DNA of 43,308 nt. Origin: Burkholderiaceae bacterium. GTDB taxonomy: Bacteria; Pseudomonadota; Gammaproteobacteria; Burkholderiales; Burkholderiaceae_D. Each line of letters begins with the position of its first letter. The stretch's first letter is position 1. Below the pieces are notes generated by a model. It saw nothing but the letters and a program-made list of their open reading frames with translations. It was not told the DNA's origin and searched no databases. A program made the translations under genes and the position numbers. The DNA is taken from positions 1 to 43,308 of the forward strand of contig JAFANH010000090.1 of assembly GCA_019232795.1 (NCBI GenBank), in the 5' to 3' direction. Positions 22,962 to 30,262 of this stretch are shown one piece after another.

Positions 22962-23007
22962 TGGAAAAGTTAGCTGTGATTCGGACCCTAGGCAGCCGCA
23001 ATTATTC

Positions 23008-23223
23008 CTACGCTTTACCGCCGCAGCAACTGCCCAATTGCACCGGCGGGCACTTGACCGACCCATAGGAACAATACACGCAGCAATCACCCGGCTTCGG
23101 ACGCAGCAGCGTCTTGCAGTGCCGGCATTCGTAATAGAACTGGCAGGCGTCGGTGGGCATGGTTTCGCGCTGCGTGTGGCCGCAGTGCGGGCAGGTCAGG
23201 TCGGATTCGGGTATGGCGTTCAT
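23008..23223 (-). CDS. GDCCVxC-domain small protein
   Basis: A 71-residue Cys-rich protein. After an N-terminal zinc ribbon (CPHC ... CRHC) comes GDCCVYCSYGSVKCPPVQ, the signature of the 'GDCCVxC domain (seleno)protein' family; here all positions are Cys, none is TGA-encoded. The starting Met is MNAIPESDL at 23223; the longer frame to 23391 is not needed. The protein ends LGSCCGGKA, adding another CC pair. Metal (possibly mercury or copper) binding or a thiol redox role is suspected from the motif, not proven. It is the last gene of a three-gene minus-strand unit. Confidence 0.75.
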   Translation of the reverse strand: MNAIPESDLTCPHCGHTQRETMPTDACQFYYECRHCKTLLRPKPGDCCVYCSYGSVKCPPVQLGSCCGGKA

Positions 23224-23230
23224 GCGCGCA

Positions 23231-23410
23231 TTATCGCGCATGCACGGCTTCCTTGGCTGCTTGCGGCAAACCCGCTTCGCCGTTGTCGGCTTCATGGCCG
23301 CTGGTGGCGTGCAGCCTGTCGTGGACGGGTGGCTTGCCACCGGTATACGGTGCGAGCACGGCGCCGGCAAAAAGATGGCGCAGCGTGTCACTCGGGTTTA
23401 GCTGTTTCAT
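23231..23410 (-). CDS. small hypothetical protein
   Basis: A 59-residue protein starting MKQLNPSDTLRHLFAGAVLAPY, whose start overlaps the stop of the preceding gene as ATGA (23410-23407), and whose stop is 7 bases before the GDCCVxC gene start. A short hydrophobic segment (HLFAGAVLAPY) is too weak for a clear membrane helix; the rest is polar with several His (HDRLHATSGHEADNGE). I do not recognise the family. Coupling in both directions is the main support that it is translated. Confidence 0.5.
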   Translation of the reverse strand: MKQLNPSDTLRHLFAGAVLAPYTGGKPPVHDRLHATSGHEADNGEAGLPQAAKEAVHAR

Positions 23411-23649
23411 GGTTCGTTCGGTGTGACGATGGGTTTGGCGGCCGCCGCGAAATCCAGCGGCGCAGCGTGCGCGTCGGCGCACATGAGCGCGGCGACGGTC
23501 AGCAGGCAAGCTGCCAGCAGGCAGGACGCGCCTGCCAGTGCGCTGCGCATCGGATGGACGCCGGCGAAATTTACAGCGACCAGGTTTTGCAGATCCCGCC
23601 TCAAGTTCTGCCGCAAGGCCGCTGCGGGTAAGTCTTGTCGATTCGCCAC
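23407..23649 (-). CDS. small exported/membrane hypothetical protein
   Basis: An 80-residue frame starting with GTG at 23649, with GGGAG upstream as ribosome-binding site. Residues 34-62 form a hydrophobic segment (SALAGASCLLAACLLTVAALMC) followed by ADAHA-APLDF, which would suit a signal peptidase site, so the protein is probably exported with a long N-region, or starts at the internal Met34. The mature tail is only about 20 residues (PLDFAAAAKPIVTPNEP). Its stop overlaps the next gene by ATGA. Function unknown; with its neighbours it may be a small metal-stress unit. Confidence 0.48.
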   Translation of the reverse strand: MANRQDLPAAALRQNLRRDLQNLVAVNFAGVHPMRSALAGASCLLAACLLTVAALMCADAHAAPLDFAAAAKPIVTPNEP

Positions 23650-23759
23650 GCCATTCTCCCGGGAAGTTTTCCGGAATCATGGCGGGGCATGAGAATTCAG
23701 CTATTGATCTGAATCAAGAAAGTGCGGTTTGCCGCCGGCGGCGCTGGCGGTCAGCGATA

Positions 23760-24632
23760 TCAGCGCCGCAGGGGATGCTGGTCTTGCAACACCGGCTTGT
23801 CCTCGGGCAGCAGCGGGTTGCTCAATTCGAACACGGTGCGCGTGCCGAGATGGGCGCGCTTGACGGCTTCGCCGTTGTAGCGGTCGAACAGCTTGTCAAA
23901 AGAGCCGTCCCGCATCGCGCTGCGCAGGCCGGTTTCGATGGCTTGCGCCAGCTGCGGGCTGCGCTTGGCGACGAAGAAATAGGTGTTGCTGGGGTAGTGC
24001 AGTGCCAGATGCGGTTCGACTTCCAGGCCCATGCCGGGATGAACCTTTTCTTCCTTCCAGATTTCGCCTACGCCGCGCGGAAAATACTGGAAGCGGTCGG
24101 CCGCCAGCATGCCGAACATCTTGTCATAGTCGGAACCTTCCACTACTTGCAGGCCGTTGGCGCGCATGATGTCGGCGTCGGGCCAGTAGCGCTTTTGTCC
24201 GGCCAGAAAGGTCTTCAACTGGTCGAGCGTGCGGATATTGTTGAACGCAGCGCGGTCTTCGGCGCGGATCAGGAACAGGCGCCAGCCGAGTATGCCCTTG
24301 TCGATCGGCACGCGCACCGCCAGCATGCTTTCTTCATAGGCGCGCGTGGCGGGCGCCCAGCTCACATTGACGCCGCCGCTCGGATCCGTCACCTGACGGC
24401 TCATTTCGGCCGTCTTCAAATCTCCCGGGTGCATGTTGTATGACACGCCGCTCTTGTGCAGCGCCAGGTCGAGCAGCTTGATGTAATACTCGCGGCGCGG
24501 GTCGTTGGCAAACGGCGAACGCGGATAGGAAACATCGAGCACGGTCGCACCGGCGGCGTAGCTGAAGAAAATAGCAAGCGAAGCAACTGCAAAACGTAAA
24601 GCTGCTGCTCCGATGTGAGCGGGACGGATCAT
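23760..24632 (-). CDS. orphan periplasmic solute-binding-like protein (paralogue group)
   Basis: A 290-residue exported protein, starting at the ATG at 24632 (MIRPAHIGAAALRFAVASLAIFF as signal in outline). The body has a type II binding-protein-like fold with the group-specific segment VRVPIDKGILGWRLFLI followed by TLDQLKTFLAGQ, and a C-terminus with FELSNPLLPEDKPVLQ. Two other genes in this window (31425-32477 and 37531-38472) share these two motifs. No transporter genes are adjacent. It is divergent from another solute-binding-like gene (24830-25651). Ligand and role unknown. Confidence 0.78.
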   Translation of the reverse strand: MIRPAHIGAAALRFAVASLAIFFSYAAGATVLDVSYPRSPFANDPRREYYIKLLDLALHKSGVSYNMHPGDLKTAEMSRQVTDPSGGVNVSWAPATRAYEESMLAVRVPIDKGILGWRLFLIRAEDRAAFNNIRTLDQLKTFLAGQKRYWPDADIMRANGLQVVEGSDYDKMFGMLAADRFQYFPRGVGEIWKEEKVHPGMGLEVEPHLALHYPSNTYFFVAKRSPQLAQAIETGLRSAMRDGSFDKLFDRYNGEAVKRAHLGTRTVFELSNPLLPEDKPVLQDQHPLRR

Positions 24633-24829
24633 GCGGAAACTGCCTGTGGAATACTGGGGAAATGCGGAATAGCGACAACATTCTACACGGCAACATAATT
24701 CCCCATGGCAAAATTTTCTCTTGAAATTCCTCTTTGTTCCAACGATTCTCCATTCGATATAAATCATTCATTACAATATTTTCTACATTGGCTTTTATGT
24801 CATCGGAATCTCGTCAGGATTTGACCGAA

Positions 24830-25651
24830 ATGATCAATTTCCCTGCAGCGCGCGCCGGCCATTGCGGAATGGGCCTGGCCCGTCGCCTGGCTTTCTGCCT
24901 TGCCGCTTTGCTCGCGGCCGGCAGTTGCGCGGCGGCCGCTCAGGAAGACCCCATCGTGCTGTTCTACGTAGACCGCCCGCCGTTCATGACGCGCGCACCC
25001 GATGGCGCCATGCGCGGTGCGCTGATCCAGCGTGCGGCAGAAGCTTTCACGCAAGCCGGCGTTCCCTTCGTGTGGCGTGAAACCTCCCCCAACGCCGAAC
25101 TGGTGACGCTGCAAAAAAATGAAATACGCGCCTGCGGAGTGGGGCGGTTCTGGAGCGCCGAGCGCGCCGCCTTCTCCAAATACACCAAGGCGATCTATCG
25201 CGACGAACCGGTGGTCACGCTCGTCAATCCGAATTTCGCGCTGCCGGACCACCTTTCCGCCGTCGAACTGTTTGCCAATCCCGAAGTCACCGTACTCCTG
25301 CGCGACAGCTACCTACTGCCCGCCTACCTGCAAAACCTGGTCGACAACATGAAGGCGCAGCGTGTGCGCACCAGCGGCACCTATGACCAGCTCATCAAGC
25401 AATTGATCATCGGACGGGCCAACATCACCATCATTTCAGCCGAAGAGGAACGCTACTTCCGCGCTCTGCACGGCTACACCGACAGCGACTACCTCCTGGT
25501 GCACCTCACCGACAACCCGCCGGGCAGCAAACGCTACATCATGTGCAGCCGCCTGGTGCCGGACGCGCTGATCGACAGGATCAATGAAAAGATCGGCGAC
25601 AGGTTCACCGACAAAGCCGGGGACAAGAGCGGCGACCCGCCCAGGCACTGA
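24830..25651 (+). CDS. periplasmic solute-binding protein, family 3-like
   Basis: A roughly 273-residue exported protein with signal segment RRLAFCLAALLAAGSCAAAA and a binding-protein core (IVLFYVDRPPFMTRAPDG, then TYDQLIKQLIIGRANITIISAEEE). Start choice is uncertain: the frame is open from 24734; Met at 24797, 24830 and 24869 are possible, and none has a strong ribosome-binding site. It is more like the protein at 20555 than the paralogue group on the opposite strand. A good intrinsic terminator follows at 25698-25720. No permease or ATPase is nearby, so an orphan or sensor role is likely. Confidence 0.72.
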   Translation: MINFPAARAGHCGMGLARRLAFCLAALLAAGSCAAAAQEDPIVLFYVDRPPFMTRAPDGAMRGALIQRAAEAFTQAGVPFVWRETSPNAELVTLQKNEIRACGVGRFWSAERAAFSKYTKAIYRDEPVVTLVNPNFALPDHLSAVELFANPEVTVLLRDSYLLPAYLQNLVDNMKAQRVRTSGTYDQLIKQLIIGRANITIISAEEERYFRALHGYTDSDYLLVHLTDNPPGSKRYIMCSRLVPDALIDRINEKIGDRFTDKAGDKSGDPPRH

Positions 25652-25690
25652 GGCAAGCGCCGCAACGCATGTTTGAAAACGGGCGGAAGT

Positions 25691-25720
25691 AAAAACGGCA
25701 CTGAGTGATCAGTGCTTTTT
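25691..25720. terminator. bidirectional intrinsic terminator
   Basis: GCACTGA-GTGA-TCAGTGC (25698-25715) is a perfect 7-bp stem with a 4-base loop, followed by TTTTT on the plus strand and preceded by AAAAA (25691-25695), so it can end the rightward solute-binding gene and also leftward transcription from the TPR gene. Confidence 0.75.
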
Positions 25721-25892
25721 CTTGACCAATCCGCTCCGAATCAGCTTGGAGAGTGGATAGGATTAAACTACGAAACACCGACCGAACGATTTCACCATTA
25801 TGTTGCATCGACCGGTTGAATCCGCAGCCGATTCCGGAAAGCGTCTAGTCGCTGGAAAGGATACGCACCATTTTGCACGATAAGCGCTTAGT

Positions 25893-26462
25893 TCACACAC
25901 TTTCAAATATCTCTCGCTCGCTTTTCGGTACTGCCTTGCTGCCTTTGGCGACGGCGCAGGCTAAATTTAGAAGCTTCGCATTTGTCGCTTGTTCAGGCTC
26001 TATCCGCGTGGCATTTTCGAACGCTTGAACAGCACGGTCGACCTGTCCGGACATCAACAGCGACAGACCCAAGTTGACATGGATGCGAGCATCGTTCGGA
26101 TGCAAGCGGGCCACTGGTCCCATCATTGAAGCAGATTCAACGTGTCTCCCGGCCCTACCTAGCGCTCCCCCTAGTTCAAGCGCCACAATCGGATTGCCAG
26201 GCGCTAACTCGTTTGCTTGACTGAGCCATTCGATGCACGCGTCAACATTTCCTAGGCGCTCTTCAATCTTTCCGAGGAAGAGCAGCGGAGCTGCATTTTC
26301 CGGTTCGACCTTCGCCGCCGCCTGGAATAGTGTTGACGCCTTTCTGAGACGCCGACGCTCGAAAAAGCCTGGGCTGGAAAGCGGGTTTCCGTCGAGGTTG
26401 ATGCGCTCGCCGAGAAGTGCACATCCCTGCTCCCAGAGGGACTCGTATTCGGTATTGCTCAA
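25893..26462 (-). CDS. TPR-repeat protein
   Basis: A 189-residue cytoplasmic protein with about four tetratricopeptide repeats, for example AAPLLFLGKIEERLGNVDACIEWL, PIVALELGGALGRAGRHVES and ARIHVNLGLSLLMSGQVDRA. These helical hairpins form protein-protein interaction surfaces. The start is TTG at 26462, supported by GGAG eight bases upstream; there is no better ATG. Codon use is less GC-rich than the neighbours, and it lies beside a 59-bp repeat at 26556-26614, which suggests a region acquired by transfer. No partner can be named. Confidence 0.72.
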   Translation of the reverse strand: MSNTEYESLWEQGCALLGERINLDGNPLSSPGFFERRRLRKASTLFQAAAKVEPENAAPLLFLGKIEERLGNVDACIEWLSQANELAPGNPIVALELGGALGRAGRHVESASMMGPVARLHPNDARIHVNLGLSLLMSGQVDRAVQAFENATRIEPEQATNAKLLNLACAVAKGSKAVPKSEREIFESV

Positions 26463-26555
26463 ATTCTTAGCTCCTGCTGCACAAAGTGAACGCCTCTAAT
26501 GTCCCAGACTCATAGGTCAATGCGTTCGTTTCAATTTTATGGATGGCTGCTGTTG

Positions 26556-26614
26556 GCCGACTACGGGCATACTACTATCTGCCACGCGAAAACGCACTGT
26601 CAGAAATAACAGGT
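26556..26614 (-). repeat. 59-bp dispersed repeat, copy A
   Basis: Aligns without gaps to 27822-27880 at about 44 of 59 positions (about 75 percent by hand). Conserved blocks are GCCGA, CATACTACT and GCACTGTCA followed by ATAAC. It lies between the TPR gene and the alpha/beta hydrolase gene. It lacks the GTTRRRY/RYYYAAC core pairs of integron attC sites. Confidence 0.6.
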
Positions 26615-26630
26615 ACGGTCGGCATAATGC

Positions 26631-27440
26631 TCATGCTTCGACTGGTGCGTCCACTGCAAGCCATTTCAGCACGGCTTCATTGAAGGCCTCCGGCTTCTCC
26701 ACCATCACCCAGTGTCCCGTTTCGAAAGGCAATATCCGGTTGCCCGGATTCTGCCGCAGTCGCGCCAACCACGACGCCGCGTGAAACATGAGTGGCTTAC
26801 GCGTCCCGTAGATATACAGCATGGGGCAGGCCGGTTCGAAGGGTCTCGCATCGCTCCGGTAGGAGCCTGAGCCGGCGAGCCATGTCATGTAATAGGGGTA
26901 AGCTTGCTGGGCGACCACCTGCGGGCCAATAGTCGGGCAGCGTAGGAGTCGAGCCATGGAATACGTCATCCAGTTCCCGATTCGCCCGCCGGTCATCCAA
27001 GCAACCGCTAGCCACAGTTGGTAAGTCAGAACCATAAGCAGTAGCTTCGTAGAGGCTTCGCGCCTCAAAGAGGCTGAATCGCCAACATCCACGCCGATGA
27101 TACGGCTCACCCGTTCAGGATGCCGGACCTGGAACTGGTAACCGAAAACGCAACCCCAATCGTGCAAAAGCAGGACCACTGGTGCATCTTGCGAGACGGC
27201 GTTGATAACGCGACCGATGAATGCACAGAGCGCATCAATTGAGAACGTCTCTCGTTTGGCTCCCGGCTCAAAGCCAGGCAAAGTAAAGTGAACGCATCGG
27301 TGGTGCGGCGCCAGTGCAGCGACTTGCCGAACCCAGAGATGTTCCGTGTCGGGCCATCCGTGAATCATAATGATGGTCTCTTTGCCGTCACCTTCAACAT
27401 GAATCGGCCGCTCGTCGACGAAAATTGTCTCGTGGAACAT
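26631..27440 (-). CDS. alpha/beta hydrolase with Asp nucleophile (epoxide hydrolase/haloalkane dehalogenase-like)
   Basis: A 269-residue cytoplasmic enzyme. HGWPDTEHLW is the oxyanion-hole segment, LLHDWGCVFGY places Asp rather than Ser at the nucleophile elbow, and ETGHWVMVEKP carries the catalytic His. An Asp nucleophile is characteristic of epoxide hydrolases and haloalkane dehalogenases. The start ATG at 27440 is preceded by a weak GGG. The gene is in a lower-GC patch with the TPR gene and a small hypothetical gene, bounded by two related repeats. Substrate unknown. Confidence 0.85.
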   Translation of the reverse strand: MFHETIFVDERPIHVEGDGKETIIMIHGWPDTEHLWVRQVAALAPHHRCVHFTLPGFEPGAKRETFSIDALCAFIGRVINAVSQDAPVVLLLHDWGCVFGYQFQVRHPERVSRIIGVDVGDSASLRREASTKLLLMVLTYQLWLAVAWMTGGRIGNWMTYSMARLLRCPTIGPQVVAQQAYPYYMTWLAGSGSYRSDARPFEPACPMLYIYGTRKPLMFHAASWLARLRQNPGNRILPFETGHWVMVEKPEAFNEAVLKWLAVDAPVEA

Positions 27441-27479
27441 GAAGTGAACCCTTCAATTCGAATGACGTTCGTGGCCGTT

Positions 27480-27779
27480 TCACGCTTGGCACAAATTCTC
27501 AAACCATCGCATATGTTCATCGACGGCTCTGTGAAATCCTGCAGCAACCAGCAAATCCCGCCAATCATTTTTCGCATCATTGACGAGCAGCTTCAGTCTT
27601 GTAATATCACCGTCCGACAGTTTTAATGCGGCAAATTGAACTCGTTCAAAATTATTTGCAACCAACGGCAAATTTTCCCCGCATTCGTTGACCAGCAGCT
27701 TGAGTACGTCGTCTACGACACTTCGGTCAAAAAGCCTTTGTGCCGCAGTTCGTAATTTATTACTCGATTCAAATTCCAT
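27480..27779 (-). CDS. hypothetical protein
   Basis: A 99-residue, probably all-helical acidic protein (LRTAAQRLFDRSVVDDVLKLLVNE, then ITRLKLLVNDAKNDWRDLLVAAGF). I recognise no characterised family; the size and sequence are of the kind seen in small mobile-cassette proteins. It starts at the ATG at 27779, 39 bases upstream of the hydrolase gene, so the two are probably co-transcribed. The 59-bp repeat copy B lies 43 bases before the start and carries TTGACA on this strand, which could be its promoter -35. Confidence 0.62.
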   Translation of the reverse strand: MEFESSNKLRTAAQRLFDRSVVDDVLKLLVNECGENLPLVANNFERVQFAALKLSDGDITRLKLLVNDAKNDWRDLLVAAGFHRAVDEHMRWFENLCQA

Positions 27780-27821
27780 GGCTTAATTCAAAAACCCGAA
27801 AGTCACGCCGAACGTCTGCTT

Positions 27822-27880
27822 GCCGAATACGGTCATACTACTTTCTACTATTTCGGAATGCACTGTCAACAATAACGGGT
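27822..27880 (-). repeat. 59-bp dispersed repeat, copy B, with possible promoter
   Basis: Related to copy A at 26556-26614. On the minus strand it contains TTGACA, then 16 bases, then TAGAAA, a possible sigma-70 promoter for the 27480-27779 gene. A 17-codon frame MTVFGKQTFGVTFGFLN begins inside it; its reading frame and repeat-like nature suggest a repeat-encoded peptide, not a gene. Confidence 0.55.
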
Positions 27881-27951
27881 GTGTGCCAGAATATTCAAAT
27901 AGTTGCCCGCCTTCGCCTGGCCGAATTTGGATGCCTGGTAATCGGCCGCTA

Positions 27952-28665
27952 CTAATCCGCCAAACTCTCTAACACCCCCCGCAACCCCGTCTCGTCGCGT
28001 ATCGTGATGTGCGAATAAGCGATATGAATCAGCCCGCTTTCCTGCATGGCGTTCAGCTCGCGGCTCAGGCTGTTGCGGCTGACTGCCAGCATGGCGGCAA
28101 GTTCGCCCTGGGTGAGCTTGAGTTCGATTTCGGTGCCGGCTTCGGTGCGGCGGCCGTGGTATTCGACCAGGTTCAGCAGCATGCGGGCGACGCGGGCGGG
28201 GAGGGGCAGCAGCGCTTCGGCGGCCATGGTGTCGTAGGTGAAGCGCGAGCGTTCGCATAGTATTTTCAATACCGCGAGGTTGAAACCGAAGTCGGTTTGC
28301 ATGGCCTGCAGAAACGCCACGCGCGGCAGGTTCAGGGTGGCTATGTCGGTGTGGGCGCGGAAGTCGTGTATGGAGCCTTTGCCGTCCAGCAGGGGGATCA
28401 TGTGTATCCATTCGCCTGCGGGCAGGTGCCAGCAGATGGATTTGCGGCCGTCGCCGCTGCCTGATCCGGCTTCCAGCACGCCTTCGAGGATCATGACAAA
28501 ATCGCAGACTTCGGCGCCGCGCGCATAGAGCAGGGTGCCTGCGGGAAAGCGCCGCACGCTTGCCGCCGCGAGCACGGCGTCGACCGTGGCCGGCGCAGCC
28601 TGCCGCATGAATTCGCTGTCTGTTATGAGCTGCCTGGCCAGCGCGGCGTATTGATCCGGTATCAC
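27952..28665 (-). CDS. Crp/Fnr-family transcription regulator
   Basis: A 237-residue regulator with an N-terminal cyclic-nucleotide-binding-like beta roll (FPAGTLLYARGAEVCDFVMILEG) and a C-terminal winged helix (LTQGELAAMLAVSRNSLSRELNAMQESG). It lacks the N-terminal Cys cluster of Fnr and I see no clear cAMP contact set, so its signal is unknown. The start is GTG at 28665. It is divergent from the HD/aldolase/hydrolase operon (171-base gap), which is its most likely target. Confidence 0.85.
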   Translation of the reverse strand: MIPDQYAALARQLITDSEFMRQAAPATVDAVLAAASVRRFPAGTLLYARGAEVCDFVMILEGVLEAGSGSGDGRKSICWHLPAGEWIHMIPLLDGKGSIHDFRAHTDIATLNLPRVAFLQAMQTDFGFNLAVLKILCERSRFTYDTMAAEALLPLPARVARMLLNLVEYHGRRTEAGTEIELKLTQGELAAMLAVSRNSLSRELNAMQESGLIHIAYSHITIRDETGLRGVLESLAD

Positions 28666-28836
28666 GGGATTTGGTTTAATTTAATTGTTCAATTTTGGGC
28701 AGATTTTGTTGACGCATACCGCTACGATGCGGAAACGCCGTCTGATGCCTTCTGATTCAGTGGACGGCCCATTATAAGTTCAAGCCCGCACCGCGGGGAA
28801 CACGAAACAAACACGAGACAAGAAGGAGACAAGACC

Positions 28837-29430
28837 ATGAGCGCACACGCCAGCTTTACCCGCATGCAAGACAGCACCGCCGCCGACTGGCAGTTGATAG
28901 GCGGTGAATTCATGAAGTTCGGCAAGGGCTTGCCCGACCGTATTCTGGCGCACCTGAAGCTGCTGGAAGGCGATTACGGCGGCTTTCCCATCGACCGTTA
29001 CCAGCATTGCCTGCAGACGGCCACGCTGGCGCTGCGCGACGGGCGCGACGAAGAGTACGTGGTGTGCGCGCTGCTGCACGACATCGGCGACACGCTCGGC
29101 TCCTTCAACCACCCCGACGTGGCGGCCGCCATTCTCAAGCCCTTCGTCAGCGAAGCCAACCTGTGGATGGTGCAGAACCACGGCATTTTCCAAGGTTATA
29201 ACTTCTTCCACCATATCGGCATGGACCGCAACATGCGCGACATGTTCGCCGGCCACGCGCATTACGAGCGCACCGCCGAGTTCATCGAGCTGTACGACAA
29301 TCCGGCCTTCAATCCCGCCACGCCGACCTTGGCTATCGCGGAGTTCGAACCCCTGGTGAGGCGCGTGTTTGCGCAGCCCAAGCAGACGCTATACAAGGCT
29401 GCGCTGGAAATGGGCAACGACAACAAATAA
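28837..29430 (+). CDS. HD-domain protein, PhnZ/MIOX-like (COG4341 type)
   Basis: A 197-residue HD-superfamily protein. Metal ligands are visible in YQHCLQTA, ALLHDIGD and QNHGIFQGYNFFHH, followed by an acidic/His region (FAGHAHYERTAEFIELYDN). This pattern fits the predicted HD phosphohydrolase group that is related to the diiron oxygenases PhnZ and myo-inositol oxygenase, so the protein may be an oxygenase, not a phosphohydrolase. AGAAGGAGACAAGACC is a strong ribosome-binding site. It heads an operon with a class II aldolase and an alpha/beta hydrolase, divergent from a Crp/Fnr regulator. The reaction is unknown. Confidence 0.82.
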   Translation: MSAHASFTRMQDSTAADWQLIGGEFMKFGKGLPDRILAHLKLLEGDYGGFPIDRYQHCLQTATLALRDGRDEEYVVCALLHDIGDTLGSFNHPDVAAAILKPFVSEANLWMVQNHGIFQGYNFFHHIGMDRNMRDMFAGHAHYERTAEFIELYDNPAFNPATPTLAIAEFEPLVRRVFAQPKQTLYKAALEMGNDNK

Positions 29431-29455
29431 CGATCAAAAAAATCAGGAGACGAAG

Positions 29456-30211
29456 ATGAATATCCCATCACTGCAAAACCAGGTCAGCGCCGAAGAGTGG
29501 CAAACCCGCGTCGATCTGGCCGCGCTGTACCGCCTCACCGCGCTGTATGGCTGGACCGATCTGGTGTTCACCCACATCAGCGCGCGCGTGCCGGGGCCGG
29601 AACACCATTTCCTCATCAACCCCTACGGCATGATGTTCGAGGAGATCACGGCGTCGTCGCTGGTCAAGGTCGATGGGCAATGCAACAAGCTGCACGACTC
29701 GCCGTTCCCGGTGAACCCGGCAGGCTTCATGATCCACAGCTGCATCCACGCCGGCCGACACGACGTGCAATGCGTGATGCACACGCACACGCGCGCCGGC
29801 GTGGCAGTCAGCGCCCAGCGCGAGGGGCTGCTGCCGCTGTCGCAGCAGTCGACCTTTGTGCTGCCCAGCCTGGCTTATCACGATTACGAAGGCGTGGCCC
29901 TGCGCGCCGACGAGCAGCCGCGCCTGCAGGCCGACCTGGGCGACAAGACTTACATGATCTTGCGCAACCACGGCTTGCTGGTGGCGGGCGCGAATATTCC
30001 CGACACTTTCCTGGCCATGTATGCGCTGGAAACCTCGTGCCAGATCCAGGTGACGGCGCAGGCGGCCGGCGAGCTGATCCGCATCGACCCGAATATCCAG
30101 CGCGACACAGCCGAAGTCGTGCGCCACGCCACCCAGGGCATGGGCGGCAAGATTGCCTGGCCGGCGTTGTTGCGTAAGCTTGACCGGATTGATCCCAGCT
30201 ATAAGAATTGA
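29456..30211 (+). CDS. class II aldolase/adducin family protein
   Basis: A 251-residue zinc-dependent enzyme of the L-ribulose-phosphate 4-epimerase/fuculose aldolase superfamily. VMHTHTRAGVAVSA has the His-x-His metal pair and ILRNHGLLVAG the third His; SARVPGPEHHFLINP is the usual substrate-loop start. The ATG at 29456 follows AGGAGACGAAG, and the preceding HD gene ends 25 bases earlier. The longer frame from 29369 overlaps that gene and is rejected. In the operon it probably performs C-C bond cleavage or dehydration of a product formed by the HD enzyme. Confidence 0.9.
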   Translation: MNIPSLQNQVSAEEWQTRVDLAALYRLTALYGWTDLVFTHISARVPGPEHHFLINPYGMMFEEITASSLVKVDGQCNKLHDSPFPVNPAGFMIHSCIHAGRHDVQCVMHTHTRAGVAVSAQREGLLPLSQQSTFVLPSLAYHDYEGVALRADEQPRLQADLGDKTYMILRNHGLLVAGANIPDTFLAMYALETSCQIQVTAQAAGELIRIDPNIQRDTAEVVRHATQGMGGKIAWPALLRKLDRIDPSYKN

Positions 30212-30262
30212 GGTTGGGGCTGCTGGGAAGTCTGAAGGGAAGCCTGAATAGACGGGGAGACT

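Noticed and set aside
26556..27880. Integron attC sites
   Set aside because: The 59-bp repeats lack paired RYYYAAC/GTTRRRY cores, and there is no integrase in the window.
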